Shown here one piece after another: positions 1-6,485 of a DNA stretch of 6,910 bases; the stretch's first letter is position 1, and each line of letters begins with the position of its first letter. The position numbers were made by a program, and so were the translations under genes. Below the pieces are notes generated by a model, which made no database searches, was not told the origin of the DNA, and saw only the letters and a list, made by a program, of their open reading frames with translations. The DNA comes from an uncultured Verrucomicrobiota bacterium (GTDB lineage: Bacteria; Verrucomicrobiota; Verrucomicrobiia; Limisphaerales; UBA9464), in assembly GCA_903864375.1 (NCBI GenBank), contig CAIPFS010000201.1, positions 1 through 6,910 of the forward strand. The letters are read 5' to 3'.

Positions 1-482
1 AACTCGGAACTGGTGTCGACGTTGTGGTTGTACGCATACAAGCCAGCCTCTTCCAGTTGATGCGCCTGACGCTCATTCAACATTCCCAGGGTGCAGCAGA
101 CCTCCAGGCCCATACCGGTGACCGATCGCACCATGGAGAGCACCCGATCGAACGATTCCCCGTCCCGGACACTGCGCCAGGCCGCACCCAGGCAAACCCG
201 CGACACACCGGCAGCCTTGGCCCGCTGCGCTATCTCGATGACATTCTGCTCATCCATCAGGCGTTCCGAATCGACCCCGGTCGAATAGCGGGAGGATTGG
301 GCGCAGTAGGAGCAGTCCTCCGGACAACCGCCCGTCTTGACCGAAATCAGCTTGCTGACCTGCATTTCCCGGGGGTTATGAGCCGAGCGATGAACCTCGG
401 CTGCTTCGAACACCAAATCCAGCAATGGCTTGGCGTGAAGCGCTCGAAGTTCCTCCAGGGTCCAATCATGCCGCAAATTCAT
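1..482 (-). CDS. bioB: Biotin synthase BioB, N-terminal part (cut by window edge)
   Basis: Biotin synthase is a radical SAM enzyme that inserts sulfur into dethiobiotin, the last step of biotin synthesis in the cytoplasm. The window holds 160 full codons; the C-terminal half lies off the left edge. The radical-SAM motif CPEDCSYC is at residues 53-60, with Cys53, Cys57 and Cys60 in the CxxxCxxC spacing that binds the [4Fe-4S] cluster and at the same numbers as in E. coli. Cys97 (in RVCLGAAW) and Cys129 (in GLEVCCTLG) match ligands of the second, [2Fe-2S] cluster. The fragment ends in the family signature YNHNVDTS. The ATG at 482 opens with a sequence (MNLRHDWTLEEL) that aligns with the usual BioB start, so I chose it although the frame stays open upstream. 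No good Shine-Dalgarno precedes it; only ACCGGG is adjacent. It is divergent from dxr, and no other bio gene is visible on this side. Confidence 0.96.
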   Translation of the reverse strand, partial: MNLRHDWTLEELRALHAKPLLDLVFEAAEVHRSAHNPREMQVSKLISVKTGGCPEDCSYCAQSSRYSTGVDSERLMDEQNVIEIAQRAKAAGVSRVCLGAAWRSVRDGESFDRVLSMVRSVTGMGLEVCCTLGMLNERQAHQLEEAGLYAYNHNVDTSSE

Positions 483-511
483 CCCGGTCAGCTTGATCCA
501 GAGCGTCCGCC

Positions 512-543
512 TTGTAAATGCGTCTTCTCGTTCAAGTTGACGT
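512..543. promoter_or_regulatory. Weak BirA-like operator candidate upstream of bioB
   Basis: On the plus strand TTGTAAATG (512-520) and AGTTGACGT (535-543) are separated by 14 bases. The known bacterial BirA operator is TTGTAAACC, 14-15 bases, then GGTTTACAA. The first arm matches 7 of 9 positions and the second only 5 of 9. Position, about 30 bases upstream of the bioB start, and spacing fit biotin-responsive repression, but the second arm is poor and this could be chance. Whether the organism has a BirA with a DNA-binding domain cannot be seen here. Confidence 0.2.
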
Positions 544-609
544 AAACCCCTTCCATGGAATTGGACTTCCGGCAGACTGCCCACCGGGAATAGGCTCCCT
601 TCATTACGC

Positions 610-1737
610 ATGAAGAACGTTGTCCTGCTCGGCAGTACCGGATCCATCGGAACCAGCACCCTCAAAGTGGTGGAAGACTTCCCGGACCGGCTCCGGTTGA
701 TTGGGCTGGCGGCCGGCAGCAATGCCACCCTGCTTGCCGAACAGGCCCTCAAGCATGGGGTCGGTGCCGTCGTCATTCATGACCTCTCCAAACGATCGGA
801 GTTGGAGACCCGACTTGGAAACCAGGTGCGTGTGGGCTGCGGACCCGACGCTCTGATTGAACTGGCAACCCTGCCCGAAGCCGATGTCGTCCTGATCGCC
901 ATCGTAGGAACAGGTGGCTTGCAGCCGGCATTGGCCGCGATTCGCGCCGGCAAGGATATTGCCGTGGCTTCCAAGGAAATCCTGGTCATGGCCGGCGAAC
1001 TGGTGATGCGTGAAGCCCGACTTCATGGCGTCCGGGTCCTGGCGGTGGATAGCGAACATTCCGCCATTTTCCAATGCCTGGACGGCAAACCGATCGAGAC
1101 GGTCCGAAACCTCTGGCTGACCGCTTCCGGCGGGCCCTTTCGGACGACGCCCAAGTCGGATTTTCCGCAAATCACCCTGGCTCAGGCTCTGAAGCACCCC
1201 TCCTGGGTCATGGGCCGGAAAATCACCATTGATTCCGCCACCCTGTTCAACAAGGGATTGGAAATGATTGAAGCCCGCTGGTTGTTCGATGTGGGCATGG
1301 ACCGGGTAAAGGTCGTGGTGCATCCGCAGAGCATCATTCATTCCATGGTGGAATTCGTGGACGGATCCTGGCTGGCCCAACTCTCCAGCCCGGACATGTG
1401 CCTGCCGATTCAGGTGGCGCTCTGCTACCCGGACCGCCCGGCCAATCCACGGGTCCAAACCAATCTGGCCCGGATTGGATCCTTGACCTTCGAAGAGCCC
1501 GACGAAGACCGGTTTCCCTCCCTGGGATTGGCCCGGCGCGCCGGGGAGACCGGAGGGACTCTTCCCGCCGTCTTCAATGCGGCCAACGAAGTGGCAGTGG
1601 AGCGTTTCTGTGCAGGCACGCTCCGATTTTCGGAGATCGCCGGGTGGGTGGAACGGGTGATTAACCTCCATCGGGTCGTTCAGGACCCCTCCCTCGAGGC
1701 CATCCTCCAGGCGGATGCCTGGGCTCGAACGGCGTAG
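610..1737 (+). CDS. dxr: 1-deoxy-D-xylulose 5-phosphate reductoisomerase
   Basis: Dxr (IspC) rearranges and reduces 1-deoxy-D-xylulose 5-phosphate to 2-C-methyl-D-erythritol 4-phosphate with NADPH and a divalent metal, the committed step of the MEP isoprenoid pathway in the cytoplasm. The 375-residue product is complete. The NADPH-binding loop GSTGSIG is at residues 8-14. The metal and substrate site is DSEH at 147-150 (Asp147, Glu149) together with Asn214, Lys215 and Glu218 in NKGLE. The substrate loop ASGGPF is at 172-177, and the flexible flap HPSWVMGRK at 196-204 carries the usual His and Trp. NAANEVAV at 323-330 begins the C-terminal helical domain. The protein is a little shorter than E. 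coli Dxr (398), apparently lacking the last helix. The common ANKE motif reads ASKE at 120-123. No clear Shine-Dalgarno precedes the ATG, which aligns with the family N-terminus. The next gene is a lactonase-like protein, not the often adjacent site-2 protease. Confidence 0.97.
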   Translation: MKNVVLLGSTGSIGTSTLKVVEDFPDRLRLIGLAAGSNATLLAEQALKHGVGAVVIHDLSKRSELETRLGNQVRVGCGPDALIELATLPEADVVLIAIVGTGGLQPALAAIRAGKDIAVASKEILVMAGELVMREARLHGVRVLAVDSEHSAIFQCLDGKPIETVRNLWLTASGGPFRTTPKSDFPQITLAQALKHPSWVMGRKITIDSATLFNKGLEMIEARWLFDVGMDRVKVVVHPQSIIHSMVEFVDGSWLAQLSSPDMCLPIQVALCYPDRPANPRVQTNLARIGSLTFEEPDEDRFPSLGLARRAGETGGTLPAVFNAANEVAVERFCAGTLRFSEIAGWVERVINLHRVVQDPSLEAILQADAWARTA

Positions 1738-1835
1738 CTCCCGGTCGCGCCGGGAACTCGCTGATCTGTCGACCGGATCCGAAACGGGTTCCCATTGACC
1801 CGTGCGTGGAGCCTCTTCTAACCTAACGGCTCCCC
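1738..1835 (+). other. Gap between dxr and lactonase with two small hairpins
   Basis: Two short inverted repeats lie in this 98-base gap. TCCCGG (1739-1744) pairs with CCGGGA (1750-1755) over a 5-base loop, directly after the dxr stop codon. ACGGGT (1784-1789) pairs with ACCCGT (1798-1803) over an 8-base loop. Neither is followed by a T run, so they are not standard intrinsic terminators; they could be mRNA 3'-end or processing structures or chance. No clear promoter or Shine-Dalgarno is visible before the lactonase ATG, so read-through from dxr cannot be excluded. Confidence 0.25.
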
Positions 1836-2912
1836 ATGAAGCTTCGAACGCTTTCCTTCCTTTCCGCCGCGCTGGTCGCGGGAACCTCGATGGCATCGGC
1901 CGAAACGTCCGGCCCACACGCCTTGAAGCCCGTGCGCACCAATCCGCACGGGCGTGATATCTATCCCGAGTCGGGATCGATCGAACGACTTTCACCGGCC
2001 CTGGATGATCTCCTGGCGCCCACGGCCAAAATCGAAAAACTGGCAGAAGGGTTCGTCTGGAGTGAGGGACCGGTTTGGCTCCGGCGCCAGAGTGCGCTCG
2101 TCTTTTCCGATGTTCCCGCCAACAAGGCGTATCGCTGGTCGAACCATGACGGACTTTCGGTCTACCTCGATCCGAGCGGTTATACCGGCAGTACCTATCA
2201 TTTTCGGGAACCCGGCAGCAACGGATTGACCACGGATTCCCAGGGGAATCTGATCCTGTGCCAGCACGGAAATCGCCAGATCGCCCGATTGGTCCAGCGG
2301 TCCGGCACCACCGGGACGTTCGAACCACTGGTACCCTATTTCAACGGCCGAAAGTTCAACTCCCCCAATGATCTCTGTTTTGCTCGCAATGGAGACCTTT
2401 ATTTCACCGATCCACCCTACGGATTGGAGGGTCTCAACCAAAGTCCGCTCAAGGAACTGATCGCCAATGGCGTTTATGTGGCTCATCCCGATGGCCGGGT
2501 GAACCTGGTTTCGGGCTCAATGACCTTTCCCAACGGAATCGCCCTCTCGCCCGACCAAAGGAAGTTGTACGTCAATCAATCCGATCCGGGCGCCCCAATC
2601 ATCCGGGTGTTTTCACTCAAGGCCGACGGCACGGCGGACGAGGGGCAGGTCTTTTTCGATGCCCGCAAGCTCGCCCAATCCGGACGTCCAGGAATGCCCG
2701 ACGGATTGAAGGTCGATGCCTTGGGAAATCTCTGGAGCACGGGTCCGGGCGGGGTTCTCATCATCTCCCCCACTGGCGAACATCTCGGAACCTTGATGAC
2801 CGGGGAGCCGACCGCCAACTGCAACTGGGGTGAAGACGGAACGGTCCTCTATATCACCTCCAACCATTCGCTGCTGCGGATTCAAACCCGGGTCCGCGGA
2901 GACGGAATTTAG
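1836..2912 (+). CDS. Exported SMP-30/gluconolactonase-like protein
   Basis: This is a 358-residue six-bladed beta-propeller protein of the SMP-30/gluconolactonase/LRE family, whose members hydrolyse sugar lactones using one bound divalent metal. A Sec signal peptide is clear: basic MKLR, a hydrophobic stretch, then cleavage after ASA at residue 22, placing it in the periplasm or outside. Family motifs in order are SEGPVW (76-81, metal ligand Glu77), FSDVPANKAYRW (90-101), SPND (176-179, Asn178), FPNGIALSPD (231-240, Asn233) and MPDGLKVD (287-294, Asp289). By alignment with human SMP-30 residues Glu18, Asn103, Asn154 and Asp204, the metal and substrate positions are all present, so it is probably active. 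The actual substrate is unknown; gluconolactone is only the family default. The ATG is the one that gives the signal peptide; no Shine-Dalgarno is visible. It follows dxr on the same strand after 98 bases and converges on a pseudopilin gene. Confidence 0.9.
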   Translation: MKLRTLSFLSAALVAGTSMASAETSGPHALKPVRTNPHGRDIYPESGSIERLSPALDDLLAPTAKIEKLAEGFVWSEGPVWLRRQSALVFSDVPANKAYRWSNHDGLSVYLDPSGYTGSTYHFREPGSNGLTTDSQGNLILCQHGNRQIARLVQRSGTTGTFEPLVPYFNGRKFNSPNDLCFARNGDLYFTDPPYGLEGLNQSPLKELIANGVYVAHPDGRVNLVSGSMTFPNGIALSPDQRKLYVNQSDPGAPIIRVFSLKADGTADEGQVFFDARKLAQSGRPGMPDGLKVDALGNLWSTGPGGVLIISPTGEHLGTLMTGEPTANCNWGEDGTVLYITSNHSLLRIQTRVRGDGI

Positions 2913-2943
2913 ACCGTGGTTTAGGTCGTGTTTTAGGCCGTTT
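2908..2943 (+). repeat. Three degenerate 12-base tandem copies over the lactonase stop
   Basis: Three head-to-tail 12-base units are seen: TTTAGACCGTGG (2908-2919), TTTAGGTCGTGT (2920-2931) and TTTAGGCCGTTT (2932-2943). Neighbouring copies share 9 and 10 of 12 bases. Because the unit is a multiple of three, each copy supplies a TAG in the lactonase frame, at 2910, 2922 and 2934. Local tandem duplication of the gene end is the simplest origin. Confidence 0.7.
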
Positions 2944-2947
2944 TTTT
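2924..2947 (+). terminator. Possible weak intrinsic terminator of the lactonase gene
   Basis: GGTC (2924-2927) can pair with GGCC (2936-2939), including one T-G wobble, over an 8-base loop. It is followed by one G and then seven T bases (2941-2947). The T tract is convincing for plus-strand termination, but the four-pair stem is weak. An alternative, stronger stem is CCGCGG (2895-2900) with CCGTGG (2914-2919), though it stands further from the T tract. The convergent pseudopilin gene ends 10 bases beyond the T tract. Confidence 0.35.
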
Positions 2948-2957
2948 GGGGCACCCG

Positions 2958-3812
2958 CTACTGAACGAGCCGGGTGGACCGGTCCATCAGCCAGAGGACA
3001 TCCGGATTTTTGGGAGACTGGATGTTCAGCGGAAGGCTGGCCCCCTTTTTCAGCACCGGAACGGTGCGGGCGTCCAACCAACGCTTGATTTCGGCATGAC
3101 CGTCGACAAACGAAAGTCCCGCCGCCCGATTGTGGTACGAAGCCGGATAGTCGACAATTTTCCACTGACTGGGGGAATCCGGATATCCAAACATTCCCAC
3201 AATCAATTCGCCGTCGTTGATGCCGTCTTCCCGTTCGTCCATGAACAACCAGGTGAGACTGGGACCAGGATCGACCACGTCAGACGCCTTGTCATAAATC
3301 CGGTAGTGGGTCTTGGACGGTGCGTTGTCAAAACTGGCCACGTCCGAGCTTTTGAACCAGCCGTTCATGGAAAGACTTCGTACCCGTGAATAAACCTGCC
3401 CCTGATTCTTCACGGTGCTGAGGTCCGCCGGACATTTCCAGATTCCGGGGCTCTTTCCGCAGTACCGCCAGAGGGGACTTCTCACCAAATCCTGGTTGAT
3501 ATCCCAATTGCTCCGATTGGCCCCGTTGAAATCGAGGGAACCATCCACCCATTCGTTGGTGTATCCGTAGGATGGCACGACCCGATCCTGATTTTCATCC
3601 ACATACATTCGCCAGGCCAGCATCATTTGGCGGCCATTGTTCATGCACTGAATGCCTTGTGCCTTGGTCCTGGCCTTGCCCAGTGCCGGGAGAAGCATTC
3701 CCGCCAGAATGGCAATGATGGCAATAACCACCAATAGCTCAATGAGGGTGAATCCGGAGTATCTGCCGGATGAGGCAATCCGTTGACGGAATCGGAGGAC
3801 TTCAGAGTTCAT
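2958..3812 (-). CDS. PulG-like pseudopilin with H-X9-DG C-terminal motif
   Basis: This is a type II secretion/type IV pilus-like pseudopilin of 284 residues. The leader of 20 residues contains several arginines and ends in Gly20. Prepilin peptidase should cut before Phe21, giving mature FTLIELLVVIAIIAILAG with the conserved Glu at mature position 5 and the hydrophobic helix that anchors or assembles the subunit. The globular part has two cysteines at 118 and 127 (the latter in KCPAD). It ends in a prepilin-associated H-X9-DG motif: His227, nine residues, then Asp237-Gly238. That arrangement is known from large paralogous pilin-like families of Verrucomicrobia, Lentisphaerae and Planctomycetes. 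I chose the ATG at 3812. A GTG at 3857 in the same frame would add 15 residues, but a leader that long is less usual and a possible -10 box sits just beyond it. Neither has a good Shine-Dalgarno. No other secretion gene is adjacent, so its role is unknown. Confidence 0.9.
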   Translation of the reverse strand: MNSEVLRFRQRIASSGRYSGFTLIELLVVIAIIAILAGMLLPALGKARTKAQGIQCMNNGRQMMLAWRMYVDENQDRVVPSYGYTNEWVDGSLDFNGANRSNWDINQDLVRSPLWRYCGKSPGIWKCPADLSTVKNQGQVYSRVRSLSMNGWFKSSDVASFDNAPSKTHYRIYDKASDVVDPGPSLTWLFMDEREDGINDGELIVGMFGYPDSPSQWKIVDYPASYHNRAAGLSFVDGHAEIKRWLDARTVPVLKKGASLPLNIQSPKNPDVLWLMDRSTRLVQ

Positions 3813-3863
3813 GGCGGGTTCCAGTGGTGAACGTGGTCGGCAATCAAAACAATCCACCCGGCG

Positions 3864-3869
3864 ATCATA
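3864..3869 (-). promoter_or_regulatory. Possible -10 box for the pseudopilin gene
   Basis: Reading the minus strand, TATGAT (5 of 6 to the TATAAT consensus) lies 52 bases upstream of the ATG at 3812. No matching -35 hexamer is present at 16-18 bases, so support is weak. If real, transcription would begin close to the GTG at 3857, which would rule out that codon and favour the ATG. The rest of the 157-base gap to the kinase stop contains no gene and no clear terminator. Confidence 0.22.
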
Positions 3870-3969
3870 AGCAGAGTGTTGCCTTCAGGTTGTAACAATC
3901 CGGAGTCAAATGAGAAGAACCAACACTGCGCAAGACAAAATGGCGGGGGGCCTCGCTGGTCGAAACGCT

Positions 3970-6258
3970 TCAGATCGGTGATGCAGCCGTCTTGGGAAAG
4001 GGAATGCGGATCCAGAATTCCGAGCCACGTCGGATCTCACTTTCAACTCCGATCTCCCCTCCCATCAGTTCCACCAGCTGCCGGCAGATGGATAAACCCA
4101 GTCCTGTCCCCCCAAATCGCCGCGTGATTGAGTCGTCCGCCTGTTTGTAGGGTTGAAATATCCGATCTGCCGCCTCGCGGGTCAGACCAATTCCGGTGTC
4201 ACGAACCAGGAAATGAACGACTGTCACTTCCGGGGTATCCGACATGCGCACCACACTGAGGGTCACCTGGCCCTCAGTGGTGAACTTGATTCCGTTGCTG
4301 AGCAAATTCAGGAGCAATTGTCGGATGCGGCCGGAATCCCCGCGAACCCGTGTCGGCAAGGCCGGGTCGAGATGGCACTTTAATTCGAGGTTCTTCTTTG
4401 CAGCGATCTCGGCCACCAATTGGAGGACGTTTTCAGCCACATGCCGCAGATCAAACTCCTCCCGTTCGAGTCGCACCTGACCCGCCTCAATCTTTGAGAG
4501 GTCCAAAATATCGTTGATGACCTTCAGCAGTGCCCCGCCACTGGTGGAGAGCAATTGAACAAACTCCGCCTGCTCCGGATTCAAGGGGGTGTCCTGCAAA
4601 AGTTCGGTCAACCCGAGGATGCCATTCATCGGCGTCCGGATTTCATGACTCATCTGGGCGACAAATTCACTCTTGGCGCGGTTTGCCGCATCGGCCATTG
4701 ATTCAGCGCACCGCCGTTCCGCGACCTCCAACTCCAGAGCCCGGGTTCGTTCGGCGACCCGGAGGTCCAACGCGTCATTGGCCTCGATGAGAGCCGCATG
4801 CGCCCGCTTCAAGTCGATATTCTTCCGCCGGAAGGCAATCGCGAGAAATCCGGCGGCACCTCCGATCACCGACAGCCCGAGGGACAAGGAAGCCAGTCGG
4901 GATATCGTCCACCAGGACGGCTCGGCCCTCACCTTCAATTCGTTCAGGTCGGCCAGCAGGACACGGAATCCGGTTACTTGAAATTCCGGATTGGTCTGCG
5001 GCTGAAACACACCCGTGACATCGAGCAATGAGCCTGGTTTCAAGCGGTCGAGCCGGGATTGTGCGGACATATCGTGGCAGACCAGATCGAAGCGTCCCAA
5101 TGCGCCGGACATTCGGAGGATCACCCCATCGACGTCCGTCCCCTGCCCCACCAATTCGCCCTGCACCCTGACCCGGCGACCGTCCAGTTCGAGGGACAAA
5201 CCCTCGCGGCGCAACACGGGCATCGGTTCGGGCAACGGTTGCCGGGTCCCCAGACGGACCACGGCCTGTTCAAGCTGCGGATTTCCAGGTCCCAGCGCGG
5301 GAAATCCCACCACATCCGCCGATAGCCCCGGTGTTGCCGGGGTTTTGTCGATCAGGGACACCCAGACACCGGTCTGCCCCGATTGGATGCAGATTTCATT
5401 TCCATTTCGAACCAGGACAATGGTTCCGCGAAGGTGGACCCGATGATTCGAGAAACCAGCGGGATGAAAGCGCATCAGCGATTCAGGCTCAGCCAGCGGG
5501 AGGGCGTAGGGGTCGGATGCCGCCGGACTTCGAACTTCCATCCATTCGGGTCCGGGAATCTGCAACTCCATCCCCACCAATTGATGACGTTCATTGGATG
5601 TGGACGACAAAACGCCCTGTGCCCGAACTTCCGCATCCATCCAGTTGCTGAAGGCATTCAGCGCTGCGGGGTTCACCGGCATGGCGGACAGGAGCTGCCC
5701 ACCCCCCAAATCCAACCGAATCAGAAACCGGTCATTGCCCGGACCCTCCGTGACTCGGGTCACAGAATGAACCACACCCGTTGCTTCCACCCACCGATTC
5801 TCCAATCGCGCCTGGGAAGCAAGGTCGGTTGAGACCGGCACAGGCACCGGGAGGTTGGTCTCGCCCAGAACTCGGATTCGTGGACGCTCCATGGCCTGAG
5901 TTCCAATCAGGATCGGGGCAAACGATCCTGCCGACACGTGCCCCTCCAGTTCCACCCAATGACCGGCGTGCAAACCCAGCGTCTCCAGTTCCTTTGCGAC
6001 TCCCGAGGCCACATAAATCCCGTCGTTCCCTTCCTGAACAAACAGCATGTAGCTTCCGGGATGAACGAAGGTCACCACGCCACGCAACCGGAAGGGCGGT
6101 CCGGAGGACGCCTCCTCAAATCCCAGGGCGCGCACTTGTGCCACGTTGCGCAACAGGTTCGCCGGGTCACCGCTGCTCGCGGAGACCGGCTGCGCAATCC
6201 CCATTTCCGGGGAATTCAGATAAATGCCAATGGAAACCGCCCAGATGAACCGCGTCAC
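3970..6258 (-). CDS. Membrane sensor histidine kinase with long OB-like exported region
   Basis: This is a two-component sensor kinase of 762 residues from the GTG at 6258. Residues 1-23 look like a signal peptide. Residues about 56-435 are exported and read as four beta-rich modules (about 56-120, 155-237, 273-336, 360-435), each opening with a pattern like R-x-V-x-x-x-G-x-V and resembling OB-fold strands. A membrane helix spans about 449-475, then a charged coiled coil to about 530. The kinase core is complete: H-box MSHEIRTPMNG with phosphoacceptor His538, N-box around Asn655, G1 box DTGIG at 687-691, F-box at Phe701 and G2 box GGTGLGL at 716-722. It stops after the ATPase domain, so there is no receiver; the partner regulator is not in the window. 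The frame is open back to 6543, but that would overlap the divergent TPR gene and bury the signal peptide; ATG 6342 is the other option. The signal it senses is unknown. Confidence 0.9.
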   Translation of the reverse strand: MTRFIWAVSIGIYLNSPEMGIAQPVSASSGDPANLLRNVAQVRALGFEEASSGPPFRLRGVVTFVHPGSYMLFVQEGNDGIYVASGVAKELETLGLHAGHWVELEGHVSAGSFAPILIGTQAMERPRIRVLGETNLPVPVPVSTDLASQARLENRWVEATGVVHSVTRVTEGPGNDRFLIRLDLGGGQLLSAMPVNPAALNAFSNWMDAEVRAQGVLSSTSNERHQLVGMELQIPGPEWMEVRSPAASDPYALPLAEPESLMRFHPAGFSNHRVHLRGTIVLVRNGNEICIQSGQTGVWVSLIDKTPATPGLSADVVGFPALGPGNPQLEQAVVRLGTRQPLPEPMPVLRREGLSLELDGRRVRVQGELVGQGTDVDGVILRMSGALGRFDLVCHDMSAQSRLDRLKPGSLLDVTGVFQPQTNPEFQVTGFRVLLADLNELKVRAEPSWWTISRLASLSLGLSVIGGAAGFLAIAFRRKNIDLKRAHAALIEANDALDLRVAERTRALELEVAERRCAESMADAANRAKSEFVAQMSHEIRTPMNGILGLTELLQDTPLNPEQAEFVQLLSTSGGALLKVINDILDLSKIEAGQVRLEREEFDLRHVAENVLQLVAEIAAKKNLELKCHLDPALPTRVRGDSGRIRQLLLNLLSNGIKFTTEGQVTLSVVRMSDTPEVTVVHFLVRDTGIGLTREAADRIFQPYKQADDSITRRFGGTGLGLSICRQLVELMGGEIGVESEIRRGSEFWIRIPFPKTAASPI

Positions 6259-6485
6259 AAATTCAGATCCATTTTGACGACACTCCCTCCGGAGGCCAAT
6301 GAAGCGCCGTTGGGAATGACAGTCAGTAGACCCATCGCGCATCCGACAAAAGCCCAAACTCACGAAATGCAGGGAACGGCGGTTCTGCGTGATTGACCGC
6401 TTGAGTCGTTGGAGACTTCGGCTAATTGTGTCGTGTGATTCCGAACGCCGTGCGCCCCTCGGGAGTCCGCTCTCTGCGGCAGGGA
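6259..6485. other. Divergent control region between kinase and TPR gene
   Basis: This 227-base gap should hold promoters for both divergent genes, but I see no strong -35/-10 pair on either strand. On the plus strand TTGACC (6394-6399) is a fair -35 without a good partner. Visible structures are a perfect 10-base palindrome CCTCCGGAGG (6286-6295) and an imperfect hairpin whose inner arms are GAAC (6374-6377) and GTTC (6382-6385), extended by GCA and TGC across a two-base bulge. On the minus strand a five-codon reading frame (6272-6255) ends over the kinase GTG. Part of the gap would be coding if the kinase began at 6342. Confidence 0.4.

Noticed and set aside
24..545. A 173-codon plus-strand open frame over bioB
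   Set aside because: It is antisense to an unmistakable bioB; no domain or signal of its own is visible.
488..556. A 22-residue minus-strand frame ending just before the bioB ATG, a possible leader peptide
   Set aside because: It has no Shine-Dalgarno, no run of a regulatory amino acid and no attenuator structure, so it is most likely chance.
1739..1803. The hairpins after dxr as intrinsic terminators
   Set aside because: The stems are only six pairs and no T tract follows either one.
604..2328. A 574-codon minus-strand open frame antisense to dxr and the lactonase
   Set aside because: It spans two clear plus-strand genes and their gap, has no recognisable domain, and is low-complexity and rich in Gly, Arg and His as expected of an antisense shadow in GC-rich coding DNA.
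3813..3857. A 15-residue N-terminal extension of the pseudopilin from GTG 3857
   Set aside because: The ATG at 3812 already gives a normal charged leader, and a possible -10 box lies immediately upstream of the GTG.
4153..5832. Several plus-strand open frames of 76-149 codons over the kinase
   Set aside because: They are shadows of the kinase reading frame, overlap each other in different frames and contain no family motif.
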